Shown: positions 1 to 5,037 of the stretch, one piece after another | Layout: each line of letters begins with the position of its first letter | How positions within the stretch are numbered: position 1 is the stretch's first letter | NCBI GenBank assembly: GCA_964421355.1 | Contig: CAYQWX010000100.1 | Location: 1-5,037, forward strand | DNA length: 5,037 nucleotides | Reading direction: 5' to 3' | Origin: JALTDM01 sp964421355 | Lineage (GTDB): Bacteria > Bacteroidota > Bacteroidia > Bacteroidales > JALTDM01 | Notes under the pieces: generated by a model | What the model saw: the letters and a program-made list of their open reading frames with translations, nothing else | Told to the model about the DNA's origin: nothing | Databases searched by the model: none | Made by a program: the position numbers and the translations under genes

Positions 1-10
1 TATGCTCCAC

Positions 11-700
11 TTAGTTGTTGTTTCCTGCAATAATGATTACAAATTCACCTTTTATGTTTTTTGATTTTGAAAAATGATTATATATTTCTAGAAGTGTTCC
101 TCTGATGGTTTGTTCGTGTATTTTTGATATTTCTTTGCTTACAGATGCTTGTCTTTGTTGACCAAAAATGTTTATAAAATCGTTTAATGTTTTGAGTAGT
201 TTATGTGGAGATTCGTAGAATATCATTGTGCGTGTTTCATCTTTTAGTTGGAGTAGTTTTTTTGTTCTTCCTTTTTTCACAGGTAAAAAACCTTCAAATA
301 CGAAGTTGTGAGAGGGTAGTCCAGAGTTTACCAAAGCAGGAACAAATGCTGTGGAGCCGGGAAGAGTTTCTACCTCTATTTGATTAAGTAGGCAATGTTT
401 GACTAATAAATAGGCTGGGTCTGATATTCCTGGTGTTCCGGCATCTGAAATGAGAGATACTTTTTTTTCTTCTTTAATGAGTTTTATAATTTTTTCTACT
501 ATTATGTGTTCGTTGAATTTATGAAAAGGTATTTTTATTTGAGGGGTTATGTTGTAATGGTGAAACAATTTTGCAGAAACACGAGTATCTTCCATGAGTA
601 TGACATCGCTTTCTTTTAGATAATTTATTGCTCTTATTGTAATATCTTCTAAATTTCCTATGGGGGTAGGTATTATATATAATTTACCTGCTTGCATCAT
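11..700 (-). CDS. rsmI: 16S rRNA (cytidine(1402)-2'-O)-methyltransferase RsmI
   Basis: RsmI uses S-adenosylmethionine to methylate the ribose 2'-OH of C1402 in the decoding centre of 16S rRNA, in the cytoplasm on the assembled small subunit. The 229-residue product carries the family's motifs in order: an N-terminal strand with PTPIGNLEDIT (11-21), EDTR (37-40), the SAM-pocket segment SDAGTPGISDP (85-95), LPGSTAFVPALVNSGLP (113-129), FEGFLP (135-140), FYESPH (161-166), a KEISKIHE segment (189-196) and a closing GEFVIIIAG (218-226). Length and ending fit the compact form without the extra C-terminal domain of the longer E. coli enzyme (286 residues). Residue 96 is Ala where Gly is common after ISDP. 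The start is a tandem ATG-ATG; either codon may be used. The first 17 bases overlap the end of rnhA, so translation is probably coupled. There is no Shine-Dalgarno motif. Assignment by family motifs is secure. Confidence 0.96.
   Translation of the reverse strand: MMQAGKLYIIPTPIGNLEDITIRAINYLKESDVILMEDTRVSAKLFHHYNITPQIKIPFHKFNEHIIVEKIIKLIKEEKKVSLISDAGTPGISDPAYLLVKHCLLNQIEVETLPGSTAFVPALVNSGLPSHNFVFEGFLPVKKGRTKKLLQLKDETRTMIFYESPHKLLKTLNDFINIFGQQRQASVSKEISKIHEQTIRGTLLEIYNHFSKSKNIKGEFVIIIAGNNN
684..700 (-). other. 17-base overlap: rnhA stop / rsmI start
   Basis: The tandem ATG-ATG of rsmI lies inside the last codons of rnhA, which encode the end of its polar tail (NDASR then TAA). The conserved RsmI strand begins only five to six residues after these ATGs, and there is no later Met before the PTPIGNL motif, so a start in the overlap is needed and the overlap is real. 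Confidence 0.85.
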
Positions 701-1190
701 TGGATGTGTTGTTTTGTTCGTATTCTGAGTCTATTTGTTTTTGCTGAGAAAATGCTCCTTGTTTTGCAAGAGTGTCGCAACGTTCGTTTAGTGTGTTGTT
801 ATTGTGTCCTCGAACCCAGTGAAAACTAATGTTTTTAAATTGTTTTAGTAATTTGTGTAATTCTATCCAAAGGTCTGGATTTTTTACTTTTTTGAAGTTT
901 TTTTGTACCCAACTATATAACCATCCGTTATTTATAGCATTGCTTACATATTGTGAGTCCGTATATATTTCTATAGGTAAGTTTTTTGCTTTTTCGTTTA
1001 GCATTTTCAAAGCTTTGATTACAGCTAGTAGCTCCATTCTATTGTTTGTAGTGAGTCTGTATCCTTCTGATATTTCTTTTTGTTTTATTATTTTATCTCC
1101 GTCTTTGTATTGCATTACTATTCCCAATCCTCCGGGACCGGGGTTTCCAATAGATGAGCCATCAGTGTATATTACTATTTTTTTATTCAT
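684..1190 (-). CDS. rnhA: Ribonuclease HI
   Basis: This enzyme cleaves the RNA strand of RNA:DNA hybrids, clearing R-loops and primer remnants in the cytoplasm. The 168-residue protein has the complete catalytic set: D10 in YTDGSSIGNPGPGG, E53 in NNRMEL, D78 in YTDSQYV, H129 in HWVRGHNNN and D139 in ERCDTLA. These match the D-E-D-H-D arrangement of E. coli RNase HI (D10, E48, D70, H124, D134). The basic handle typical of bacterial type 1 enzymes is present at about 88-107, rich in Trp and Lys (NGWLYSWVQKNFKK onward). Compared with the 155-residue E. coli protein, the C terminus carries a tail of about 20 polar residues (148-168, rich in Gln, Asn and Ser). The last codons of that tail overlap rsmI by 17 bases. 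The ATG lies inside the last codons of the dCMP deaminase gene (8-base overlap), which suggests coupled translation. Confidence 0.97.
   Translation of the reverse strand: MNKKIVIYTDGSSIGNPGPGGLGIVMQYKDGDKIIKQKEISEGYRLTTNNRMELLAVIKALKMLNEKAKNLPIEIYTDSQYVSNAINNGWLYSWVQKNFKKVKNPDLWIELHKLLKQFKNISFHWVRGHNNNTLNERCDTLAKQGAFSQQKQIDSEYEQNNTSNDASR
1183..1190 (-). other. 8-base overlap: dCMP deaminase stop / rnhA start
   Basis: On the coding strand the shared bases are ATGAATAA. The rnhA ATG lies within the last codons of the deaminase gene and the TAA closes the deaminase frame. A ribosome terminating there is within a few bases of the next start, the usual geometry for translational coupling or re-initiation. 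Confidence 0.85.
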
Positions 1191-1644
1191 TATTCTTGTC
1201 TAACTTTACCTGTTCTATTTCTATCCCCACCTTTTTTAGTAAATCTAGTCCTGATGTGTCGTGATATTTTTCTGCAAATACTACTCGTTTGATGCCTGAT
1301 TGTATTATTAGTTTGGAGCATTCCATACATGGAGATGTGGTTACGTAAAGGGTTGCTCCTTCACTGCTATAATTTGATTTTGCTACTTTTGTTATTGCAT
1401 TTGCTTCTGCATGAAGCACATAAGGTTTTGTTTTGAAGTTTTCGTCTTCACAAACATTTTCAAATCCAGAAGGTGTCCCATTATAGCCGTCTGATATTAT
1501 CATTTTGTTTTTTACGATTATTGCACCTACTTTTTTACGTTTACAATATGAGTTTTGAGCCCAAATGTATGCTATACGCATGTATTGTTTGTCAAATTCA
1601 GATTGTCTTTGTTTGTATGGGTGTATGTTGTATTCTTCGTTCAT
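1183..1644 (-). CDS. dCMP deaminase (zinc-dependent, ComEB-type)
   Basis: The likely reaction is hydrolytic deamination of dCMP to dUMP, which feeds thymidylate synthase. The 153-residue protein has the zinc cytidine/deoxycytidylate deaminase signature: H78-A-E80 with Glu80 as proton shuttle, and P105-C106-M-E-C109. The zinc ligands are therefore H78, C106 and C109. The deoxycytidylate-specific flank is also present: an NSYCKRKKVGAIIV strand (31-44), SDGYNGTPSGFENVCED (51-67) just before the active-site His, and SGIKRVVFAEKY (116-127) after the Cys pair. The GYNGTPSGF block separates dCMP deaminases from tRNA adenosine deaminases and from free-nucleoside cytidine deaminases. Length is normal for bacterial members. 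The ATG at the upstream end follows a 10-base A-rich gap after the membrane-protein gene. The name comEB comes from the Bacillus competence operon; nothing here suggests a competence role, so no symbol is given. dUTPase and thymidylate synthase are not in the window. Confidence 0.95.
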   Translation of the reverse strand: MNEEYNIHPYKQRQSEFDKQYMRIAYIWAQNSYCKRKKVGAIIVKNKMIISDGYNGTPSGFENVCEDENFKTKPYVLHAEANAITKVAKSNYSSEGATLYVTTSPCMECSKLIIQSGIKRVVFAEKYHDTSGLDLLKKVGIEIEQVKLDKNNE

Positions 1645-1654
1645 ATTTTTTTGT
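1645..1654 (-). promoter_or_regulatory. A-rich translation leader of the dCMP deaminase gene, no Shine-Dalgarno
   Basis: The 10-base gap reads ACAAAAAAAT on the coding strand, between the TAA of the membrane-protein gene and the deaminase ATG. It shows the same A-rich pattern as the two upstream gaps. It has no terminator-like hairpin and is too short to hold a promoter. Confidence 0.5.
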
Positions 1655-2461
1655 TTATCCTTGTTTTACAACTCCTGTTTTGTAATCAAGTTCAGAACCA
1701 TGCATGCTATGAGGTATACTATATACCATAAGAGTAATGATAGCGGCAATTATAATTGCCCATTGTTTTGTTTTTTTGATATTAAATAATACTGCTATAA
1801 TCCAAGCTATGAATACTATTAGTGTTTTGTTGTCTGTGAGGTCCCACCCAAACGGGATACCTGTCCAGTATTCTCCAAAAGCATATTTTTGTACAATAGG
1901 TCCAAATATAATTCCCCCAATAAAAAATAAAATTAGTGTAATAAGTGCAGGTTTTAGTAGGTGCTTTTTTTTGTATAAAGCTGCAAGAGCTGTGTAGTTT
2001 GCCCACATCATTGCAAAAAACATGAAAAAGATGTGTAAAGCTAATATATACGATGGAACTATACCTTTGAATCTTATTACTACTGTTTCATCTTTTGGAA
2101 TGCCTATTTTGCCCTGTGGTGTAGAAAATTCTATGTAATATTCCAGTTTACCTGCCGGTGGTTGTCCTGGTAGAAATGCAATTAATCCTTTGTTGGTTTT
2201 ACTCATTGGTATTGCAGTGTAATTTTCATTTACTTTATAGCGTTTGTAATATAAAAATGCTGAAATAAGCGAGTCTTTTGCAGGAATTATTACTGGGCAT
2301 TGGTCTTGTCCTCCGTGACTTCGTGGGAGTTTTATTTTGTATTCTTTGCCGTTGAGAGTAATGTTTATTTTTTTAGGATAGGTTGGTCCTGTCATTCTTT
2401 GATATATAGCAGCACCTATTGTTATTAAAAAAGCCAGTATCCAGAGCCATATATTTTTCAT
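1655..2461 (-). CDS. Unrecognised five-helix membrane protein with periplasmic Ig-like segment
   Basis: I cannot name this 268-residue family. Hydrophobic segments visible by eye lie at about 4-20 (signal anchor), 135-162, 170-190, 212-227 and 233-250. Lys-rich loops at 164-167 (KKKH) and 228-233 (NIKKTK) fit the positive-inside rule. They predict a cytoplasmic N terminus and a periplasmic C terminus. Between helices 1 and 2 lie about 110 soluble periplasmic residues. Part of these (about 66-133) has the beta-strand pattern of Ig-like/Fn3 folds, with FLYYKRYKV, an LPGQPPAGKLEYYI block and VVIRFKG. The periplasmic loop between helices 3 and 4 (about 187-211) is rich in Gly and aromatics (GPIVQKYAFGEYWTG, then PFGWDLTDNKT). 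The C-terminal tail begins PHSMHGSELDY. Histidines H143, H251 and H254 all map near the periplasmic face. It has no catalytic signature I know. It sits 11 bases after the peptidase gene and 10 before dCMP deaminase, so it is probably co-transcribed with them. Confidence 0.85.
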   Translation of the reverse strand: MKNIWLWILAFLITIGAAIYQRMTGPTYPKKINITLNGKEYKIKLPRSHGGQDQCPVIIPAKDSLISAFLYYKRYKVNENYTAIPMSKTNKGLIAFLPGQPPAGKLEYYIEFSTPQGKIGIPKDETVVIRFKGIVPSYILALHIFFMFFAMMWANYTALAALYKKKHLLKPALITLILFFIGGIIFGPIVQKYAFGEYWTGIPFGWDLTDNKTLIVFIAWIIAVLFNIKKTKQWAIIIAAIITLMVYSIPHSMHGSELDYKTGVVKQG

Positions 2462-2472
2462 AGAGCTTTTTT
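2462..2472 (-). promoter_or_regulatory. A-rich translation leader of the membrane-protein gene, no Shine-Dalgarno
   Basis: The 11-base gap reads AAAAAAGCTCT on the coding strand, directly after the peptidase TAA and directly before ATG. It is A-rich in its distal half and lacks a Shine-Dalgarno motif. Together with the TAA it forms an eight-base A run that could allow slippage in sequencing or replication, but only in non-coding and stop-codon bases. Confidence 0.5.
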
Positions 2473-4239
2473 TTATAAGTTTACTAATAATACTTTGTGT
2501 TTGTCTCCTCTTATTACTTCCACTGTAATGATTCTTCCTTTTTGTAATTTTGATAATCTTGCCATATAGTCATAAATGTTTTTTACAGGTTTTCCATCCA
2601 GAGCTATGATTATGTCTCCTTTTTTCATTCCTCCTTGGTCTGCGGGTCCACCTTTTCTTACCCCATCTACTCTTAATCCTCGTTTTTCTATTCCAGCAAA
2701 GTCAGGTATTATTCCAAGGGTAACTTTGTATTTATATCTTCGGGAAGGAGTATATTTTTCACCTGCTTCTTTAAATTTGGGTTTTTCTTTGCTATTTGCA
2801 ATATCCAGCAATACATCTTTTATTAATCTTGCTGCTTTTTCCATACCTTCAAAATTGATTTTGTCTATATCATCAAAAGGTGTGTGGTAATCTTCGTGTA
2901 CTCCTGTATTAAAATATAATACTGGAATATTTGCCATATAAAATGAAGCATGGTCAGATGGTCCATATCCTGATAGGGATTCCATAAGTTTGAAATTATA
3001 TTTTTTATTGATATTTTCCAAAATTTGTTTTCCTTCATCGGATGTTCCTACTCCTCCTACAAATAATTGATTGTCTCTTAGTCGCCCCAGCATATCAATA
3101 TTTATCATTTCAACTATATTTTGTTTAGGGATTACTGGGTGGTTGACAAAGTATTGAGAACCTAAGAGTCCCATTTCTTCTGCACCAAACCAAATAAACA
3201 TTATGCTTCTTTTGTGTTTAGTGTTTTTTAGTACACGGGCTATTTCCATTACCGAAACAGTTCCTGAGCCATTATCATCTGCCCCATTGTGTATTGCAAT
3301 TGTATCTGGCATACGTGAGCCAGAGCCTTCTCCCCCGTATCCAAGATGATCATAATGTGCACCTATTACTACCCACTCATTTTTAAGTTTTTCATCATTT
3401 CCGGGTAATACGGCAATAATGTTCCAAGTTTTGTCTTTTTTTTGTAATACTGCTATATTGGCACTTAGTTTTTTGTTAATAATAATTGGTTCGTGAGTGC
3501 TCCATTTGTGAAGGTTGTATGCTTTTTCTAATTCTTCTATTTTTACACCTTTTGAGCTTAGTATTTTATTTGCTAATTTACGTGTAATATTTATCACACC
3601 TATTCCTGCGGTAGAACTTGATTTGTCATAGAACAATGGAATCAATTCGTCTTTATCATCAGATAATTTACCTTGTACAAAAATGACTCCTATGGCGCCT
3701 TTATCTTTGGCTGTAACTACTTTGGAACGTAAAGAAGAATATTCTGCATAAATGTTTTTTTCGTTGTCGTTAAGTTTAGGGTAGTCTGTTAGCATCATTA
3801 CCCATTTACCTTTTACATCAGTGTTGTCATAGTCATTTACCTTTTTACCGTCTTTTTCAAACTCAAAGCCATAATTTACAAAAACGACATCTCCTTCAAA
3901 ACTTCCATTTTCTGTAAAAGAAATTGGAGTATAACATTTCTTTACAGGAATATTTTTATTTCCATCGAAATTTAACCAATTTGATTTGCCTAATACAATT
4001 TTACTTACTACTTCAAATGGTTGCAAGTATGTTTTGCCAAATGGCTTAATATTATTCTTTTTCAGAAAATTTACTATGTAATTTTTTGCTTTTTCTGCTC
4101 CTGGTGTGCCAGGTTTTCTTCCTTCCAGACTATCATTTGCCAATACTGATAAATATTCTTTCAAGAATTTTTTGTCTTGTGTGAACCCCTGTGTTATAAT
4201 GAGGTTTATAAGAGCGAATGCTAAAAATATTTTTTTCAT
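2473..4239 (-). CDS. Secreted M28-family zinc metallopeptidase with PA and PDZ domains
   Basis: This is a predicted exported di-zinc exopeptidase, probably an aminopeptidase acting on peptides in the periplasm or outside. Residues 1-21 form a Sec signal peptide (MKK, then a hydrophobic core, with cleavage likely near 18-21). No lipobox Cys is present. A PA (protease-associated) domain is inserted at about 115-235, including KGKWVMML and AKDKGAIGVIFV. The M28 catalytic core spans about 270-480 with every expected residue: H295 in GAHYDHLG, bridging D321 in GADDNGSG, catalytic E354 and ligand E355 in FGAEEMGLLGS, D382 in NIDMLG and H452 in DYHTPFDD. These match the Aeromonas aminopeptidase ligand order. 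A PDZ domain occupies about 500-588 (LRVDGVRKGGPADQGGMKKGD onward); such domains often bind C-terminal peptides. The protein is intact, 588 residues, with no type IX secretion C-terminal domain visible. The ATG follows a 12-base A-rich gap after the TPR gene. The exact substrate cannot be read from sequence. Confidence 0.95.
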   Translation of the reverse strand: MKKIFLAFALINLIITQGFTQDKKFLKEYLSVLANDSLEGRKPGTPGAEKAKNYIVNFLKKNNIKPFGKTYLQPFEVVSKIVLGKSNWLNFDGNKNIPVKKCYTPISFTENGSFEGDVVFVNYGFEFEKDGKKVNDYDNTDVKGKWVMMLTDYPKLNDNEKNIYAEYSSLRSKVVTAKDKGAIGVIFVQGKLSDDKDELIPLFYDKSSSTAGIGVINITRKLANKILSSKGVKIEELEKAYNLHKWSTHEPIIINKKLSANIAVLQKKDKTWNIIAVLPGNDEKLKNEWVVIGAHYDHLGYGGEGSGSRMPDTIAIHNGADDNGSGTVSVMEIARVLKNTKHKRSIMFIWFGAEEMGLLGSQYFVNHPVIPKQNIVEMINIDMLGRLRDNQLFVGGVGTSDEGKQILENINKKYNFKLMESLSGYGPSDHASFYMANIPVLYFNTGVHEDYHTPFDDIDKINFEGMEKAARLIKDVLLDIANSKEKPKFKEAGEKYTPSRRYKYKVTLGIIPDFAGIEKRGLRVDGVRKGGPADQGGMKKGDIIIALDGKPVKNIYDYMARLSKLQKGRIITVEVIRGDKHKVLLVNL

Positions 4240-4251
4240 AATTTTTTATTT
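4240..4251 (-). promoter_or_regulatory. A-rich translation leader of the M28 peptidase gene, no Shine-Dalgarno
   Basis: Read on the coding strand, the 12 bases between the TPR stop codon and the peptidase ATG are AAATAAAAAATT. They contain only A and T, with no GGAGG-like motif. This fits Bacteroidota initiation, which relies on A-rich unstructured leaders. It supports the chosen ATG, and no promoter fits in the gap. Confidence 0.55.
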
Positions 4252-5037
4252 TTAATTTTGACCTGTTTCATTAGTAAAAATTGTTTTTGATATACTTTGT
4301 CCGTTTTTGAAATAATAAACACCTCCCCAATCATGAATAACTTTACGATATTCGGTGGCTATTCCGTTTTTGTTTATTATTATACGAACTATTTTTTGAT
4401 TTTTCAAATCATAATTTTCGACTGTTTTACCCTCGGGATATTTTCTTGCAAGTTCGGATAAATATTTTTTTGTAGCTTCTTTATCGTTAAAGTTTACCGA
4501 ATTGAGTTTTTTTAGAACTTCCTCATCTTTATTTTTTGCAGGAGCCGGATTGGTTTGTGCTAATAGCCCATTTATTTTTGAGATTTGTTGTTTTGGATAA
4601 GATTCGTTAGGTTTTATGTCTTTTGCCCGTTTGTATGCGGTTAGAGCATTTTTATAATCTTTTTGTGTGAAGTATTTGTCTCCTTCTGCAATAGCTTTTT
4701 TGTAAGCTTCTTCACGTTTCTTTGCCCGTTCTTTAGCTTTGGCTTGTTCTGCTAAGTAGTCTTCTATCTCATTTATACGATTTTTGACATATTGGGATGT
4801 AGGTTTAAATTCAAGTGCAGATTTATATTTTGCCAAGGCTTCTTCAAACTGTTTGTTATTATATAGTCTGTCTGCTTCAGCTTTTAATTTTTTATAATTT
4901 GCGATTGCAGCTTGCTGTGCAAGGATTTTATCAATTTCAGCAATTTTGTCTTTGGGGTATTTTTCGTCAGGTTTCAATTTGGAAGCGTCAGAATATTTGC
5001 TTTTAGCGTTGTTGTAGTCTTTTGTATTAAATGCTTT
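4252..5037 (-). CDS. TPR-repeat protein with conserved C-terminal domain (5' end outside window)
   Basis: This is the C-terminal 261 residues of a larger protein. The frame stays open to the window edge, and the first visible residues (KAFNTKDYNNAKSKYSDASK) are already inside a repeat. A TTG codon at 4975-4977 is therefore an internal Leu, not a start. Three tetratricopeptide-like units share a pattern of [FY]xxxxx[FY]xxAxxxYxxAxxxKPxxxYxK, followed by a helix ending LAxQ. They are spaced 56 and 64 residues apart, the longer step being a Lys/Glu/Ala-rich helical insert. A Pro/Ala/Lys linker follows. The end is a compact domain of about 85 residues containing SELARKYPEGKTVENY, an IVRIIINKNG strand and DWGGVYYFKNGQSISKTIF. 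TPRs mediate protein-protein contacts. Proteins with this TPR plus WGG(V/I)YYF-type ending are familiar to me from Bacteroidota, but I know of no assigned function. Cell location cannot be judged without the N terminus. It precedes the M28 gene by 12 bases. Confidence 0.88.
   Translation of the reverse strand, partial: KAFNTKDYNNAKSKYSDASKLKPDEKYPKDKIAEIDKILAQQAAIANYKKLKAEADRLYNNKQFEEALAKYKSALEFKPTSQYVKNRINEIEDYLAEQAKAKERAKKREEAYKKAIAEGDKYFTQKDYKNALTAYKRAKDIKPNESYPKQQISKINGLLAQTNPAPAKNKDEEVLKKLNSVNFNDKEATKKYLSELARKYPEGKTVENYDLKNQKIVRIIINKNGIATEYRKVIHDWGGVYYFKNGQSISKTIFTNETGQN
4591..5037 (-). repeat. Three degenerate TPR-encoding repeat units
   Basis: Aligned 29-residue cores lie at 4951-5037 (cut by the window edge), 4783-4869 and 4591-4677. 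Shared positions are an aromatic residue at position 3, a second aromatic before xxA, a Tyr five residues later, then xxA, xxxKP and YxK. The DNA of the units has diverged, so this is an old protein-level repeat and not a recent tandem duplication. More units probably lie upstream of the window. Confidence 0.8.

Noticed and set aside
1..10. Start of another gene or a terminator after rsmI
   Set aside because: Only ten bases remain beyond the rsmI stop codon, too few to support either.
205..387. 60-codon plus-strand frame opposite rsmI, with a hydrophobic N terminus
   Set aside because: The hydrophobic stretch comes from the complement of Lys-rich codons in rsmI. The conserved RsmI motifs run through the same bases.
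461..468. Eight-base T runs (also at 1965-1972 and 2467-2474) as phase-variation tracts or terminators
   Set aside because: Runs of this length are expected in DNA this AT-rich. They are preceded by no GC-rich hairpin, and the two within genes simply encode Lys-rich segments in intact frames.
829..1203. 124-codon open frame on the plus strand, opposite rnhA
   Set aside because: It lies wholly antisense to a clear RNase HI gene. Its Phe/Ser/Ile-rich, pseudo-hydrophobic product is what the complement of an A-rich gene gives. It shows no family motif.
1473..1997. Overlapping plus-strand open frames opposite dCMP deaminase and the membrane protein
   Set aside because: They are antisense to well-supported genes, have low-complexity Phe/Cys/Leu composition and overlap each other.
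1782..2006. 74-codon minus-strand frame within the membrane-protein gene
   Set aside because: It is an alternate frame of the 268-residue gene, with Cys/Tyr/Trp-rich composition and no motif. The in-frame product across the same bases has coherent helices and loops.
2576..2890. 104-codon plus-strand frame opposite the end of the peptidase
   Set aside because: It is a complement of the PDZ and M28 coding sequence (Pro/Ser/Phe-rich), with no independent motif.
4975..4977. TTG as the start codon of the TPR gene
   Set aside because: The frame is open for 20 further codons to the window edge, and those codons encode the first half of a TPR unit that aligns with the next two, so this codon is an internal Leu.
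4815..5006. 63-codon plus-strand frame opposite the TPR gene
   Set aside because: It is antisense to clear TPR repeats, with skewed Leu/Gln/Phe/Tyr composition.

Overview
The window reads as chromosomal DNA from a Bacteroidota bacterium that is AT-rich (roughly one-third G+C by eye). The evidence for this placement is: short A-rich leaders with no Shine-Dalgarno motif before the starts; a dCMP deaminase, a compact RsmI and an envelope TPR protein of the kinds common in that phylum; and a secreted M28 peptidase with PA and PDZ domains. I cannot place it below phylum. All intact reading frames use the standard code and end in TAA.

All six genes lie on the minus strand and fill the window almost completely, so the layout is best read from high to low coordinates. 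It begins with the 3' part of a TPR-repeat protein with a conserved-looking C-terminal domain (4252-5037, 5' end outside the window). Next come a secreted zinc metallopeptidase (2473-4239), an unrecognised five-helix membrane protein with a periplasmic Ig-like segment (1655-2461), dCMP deaminase (1183-1644), ribonuclease HI (684-1190) and the 16S rRNA C1402 ribose methyltransferase RsmI (11-700). The gaps are 12, 11 and 10 bases, followed by overlaps of 8 and 17 bases. There is no room for a terminator or a separate intergenic promoter, so a single transcript is likely.

Functionally the cluster has two halves. The upstream three genes encode envelope proteins. The downstream three are housekeeping enzymes: dUMP supply for thymidylate synthesis, removal of RNA from RNA:DNA hybrids, and maturation of the ribosomal decoding site. 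No pathway obviously joins the halves.

I found no RNA gene, mobile element, CRISPR array or defence system. The least explained item is the 268-residue membrane protein, whose distinctive segments are all predicted to face the periplasm. No stretch over 300 bases lacks a gene; the longest non-coding stretch is 12 bases.
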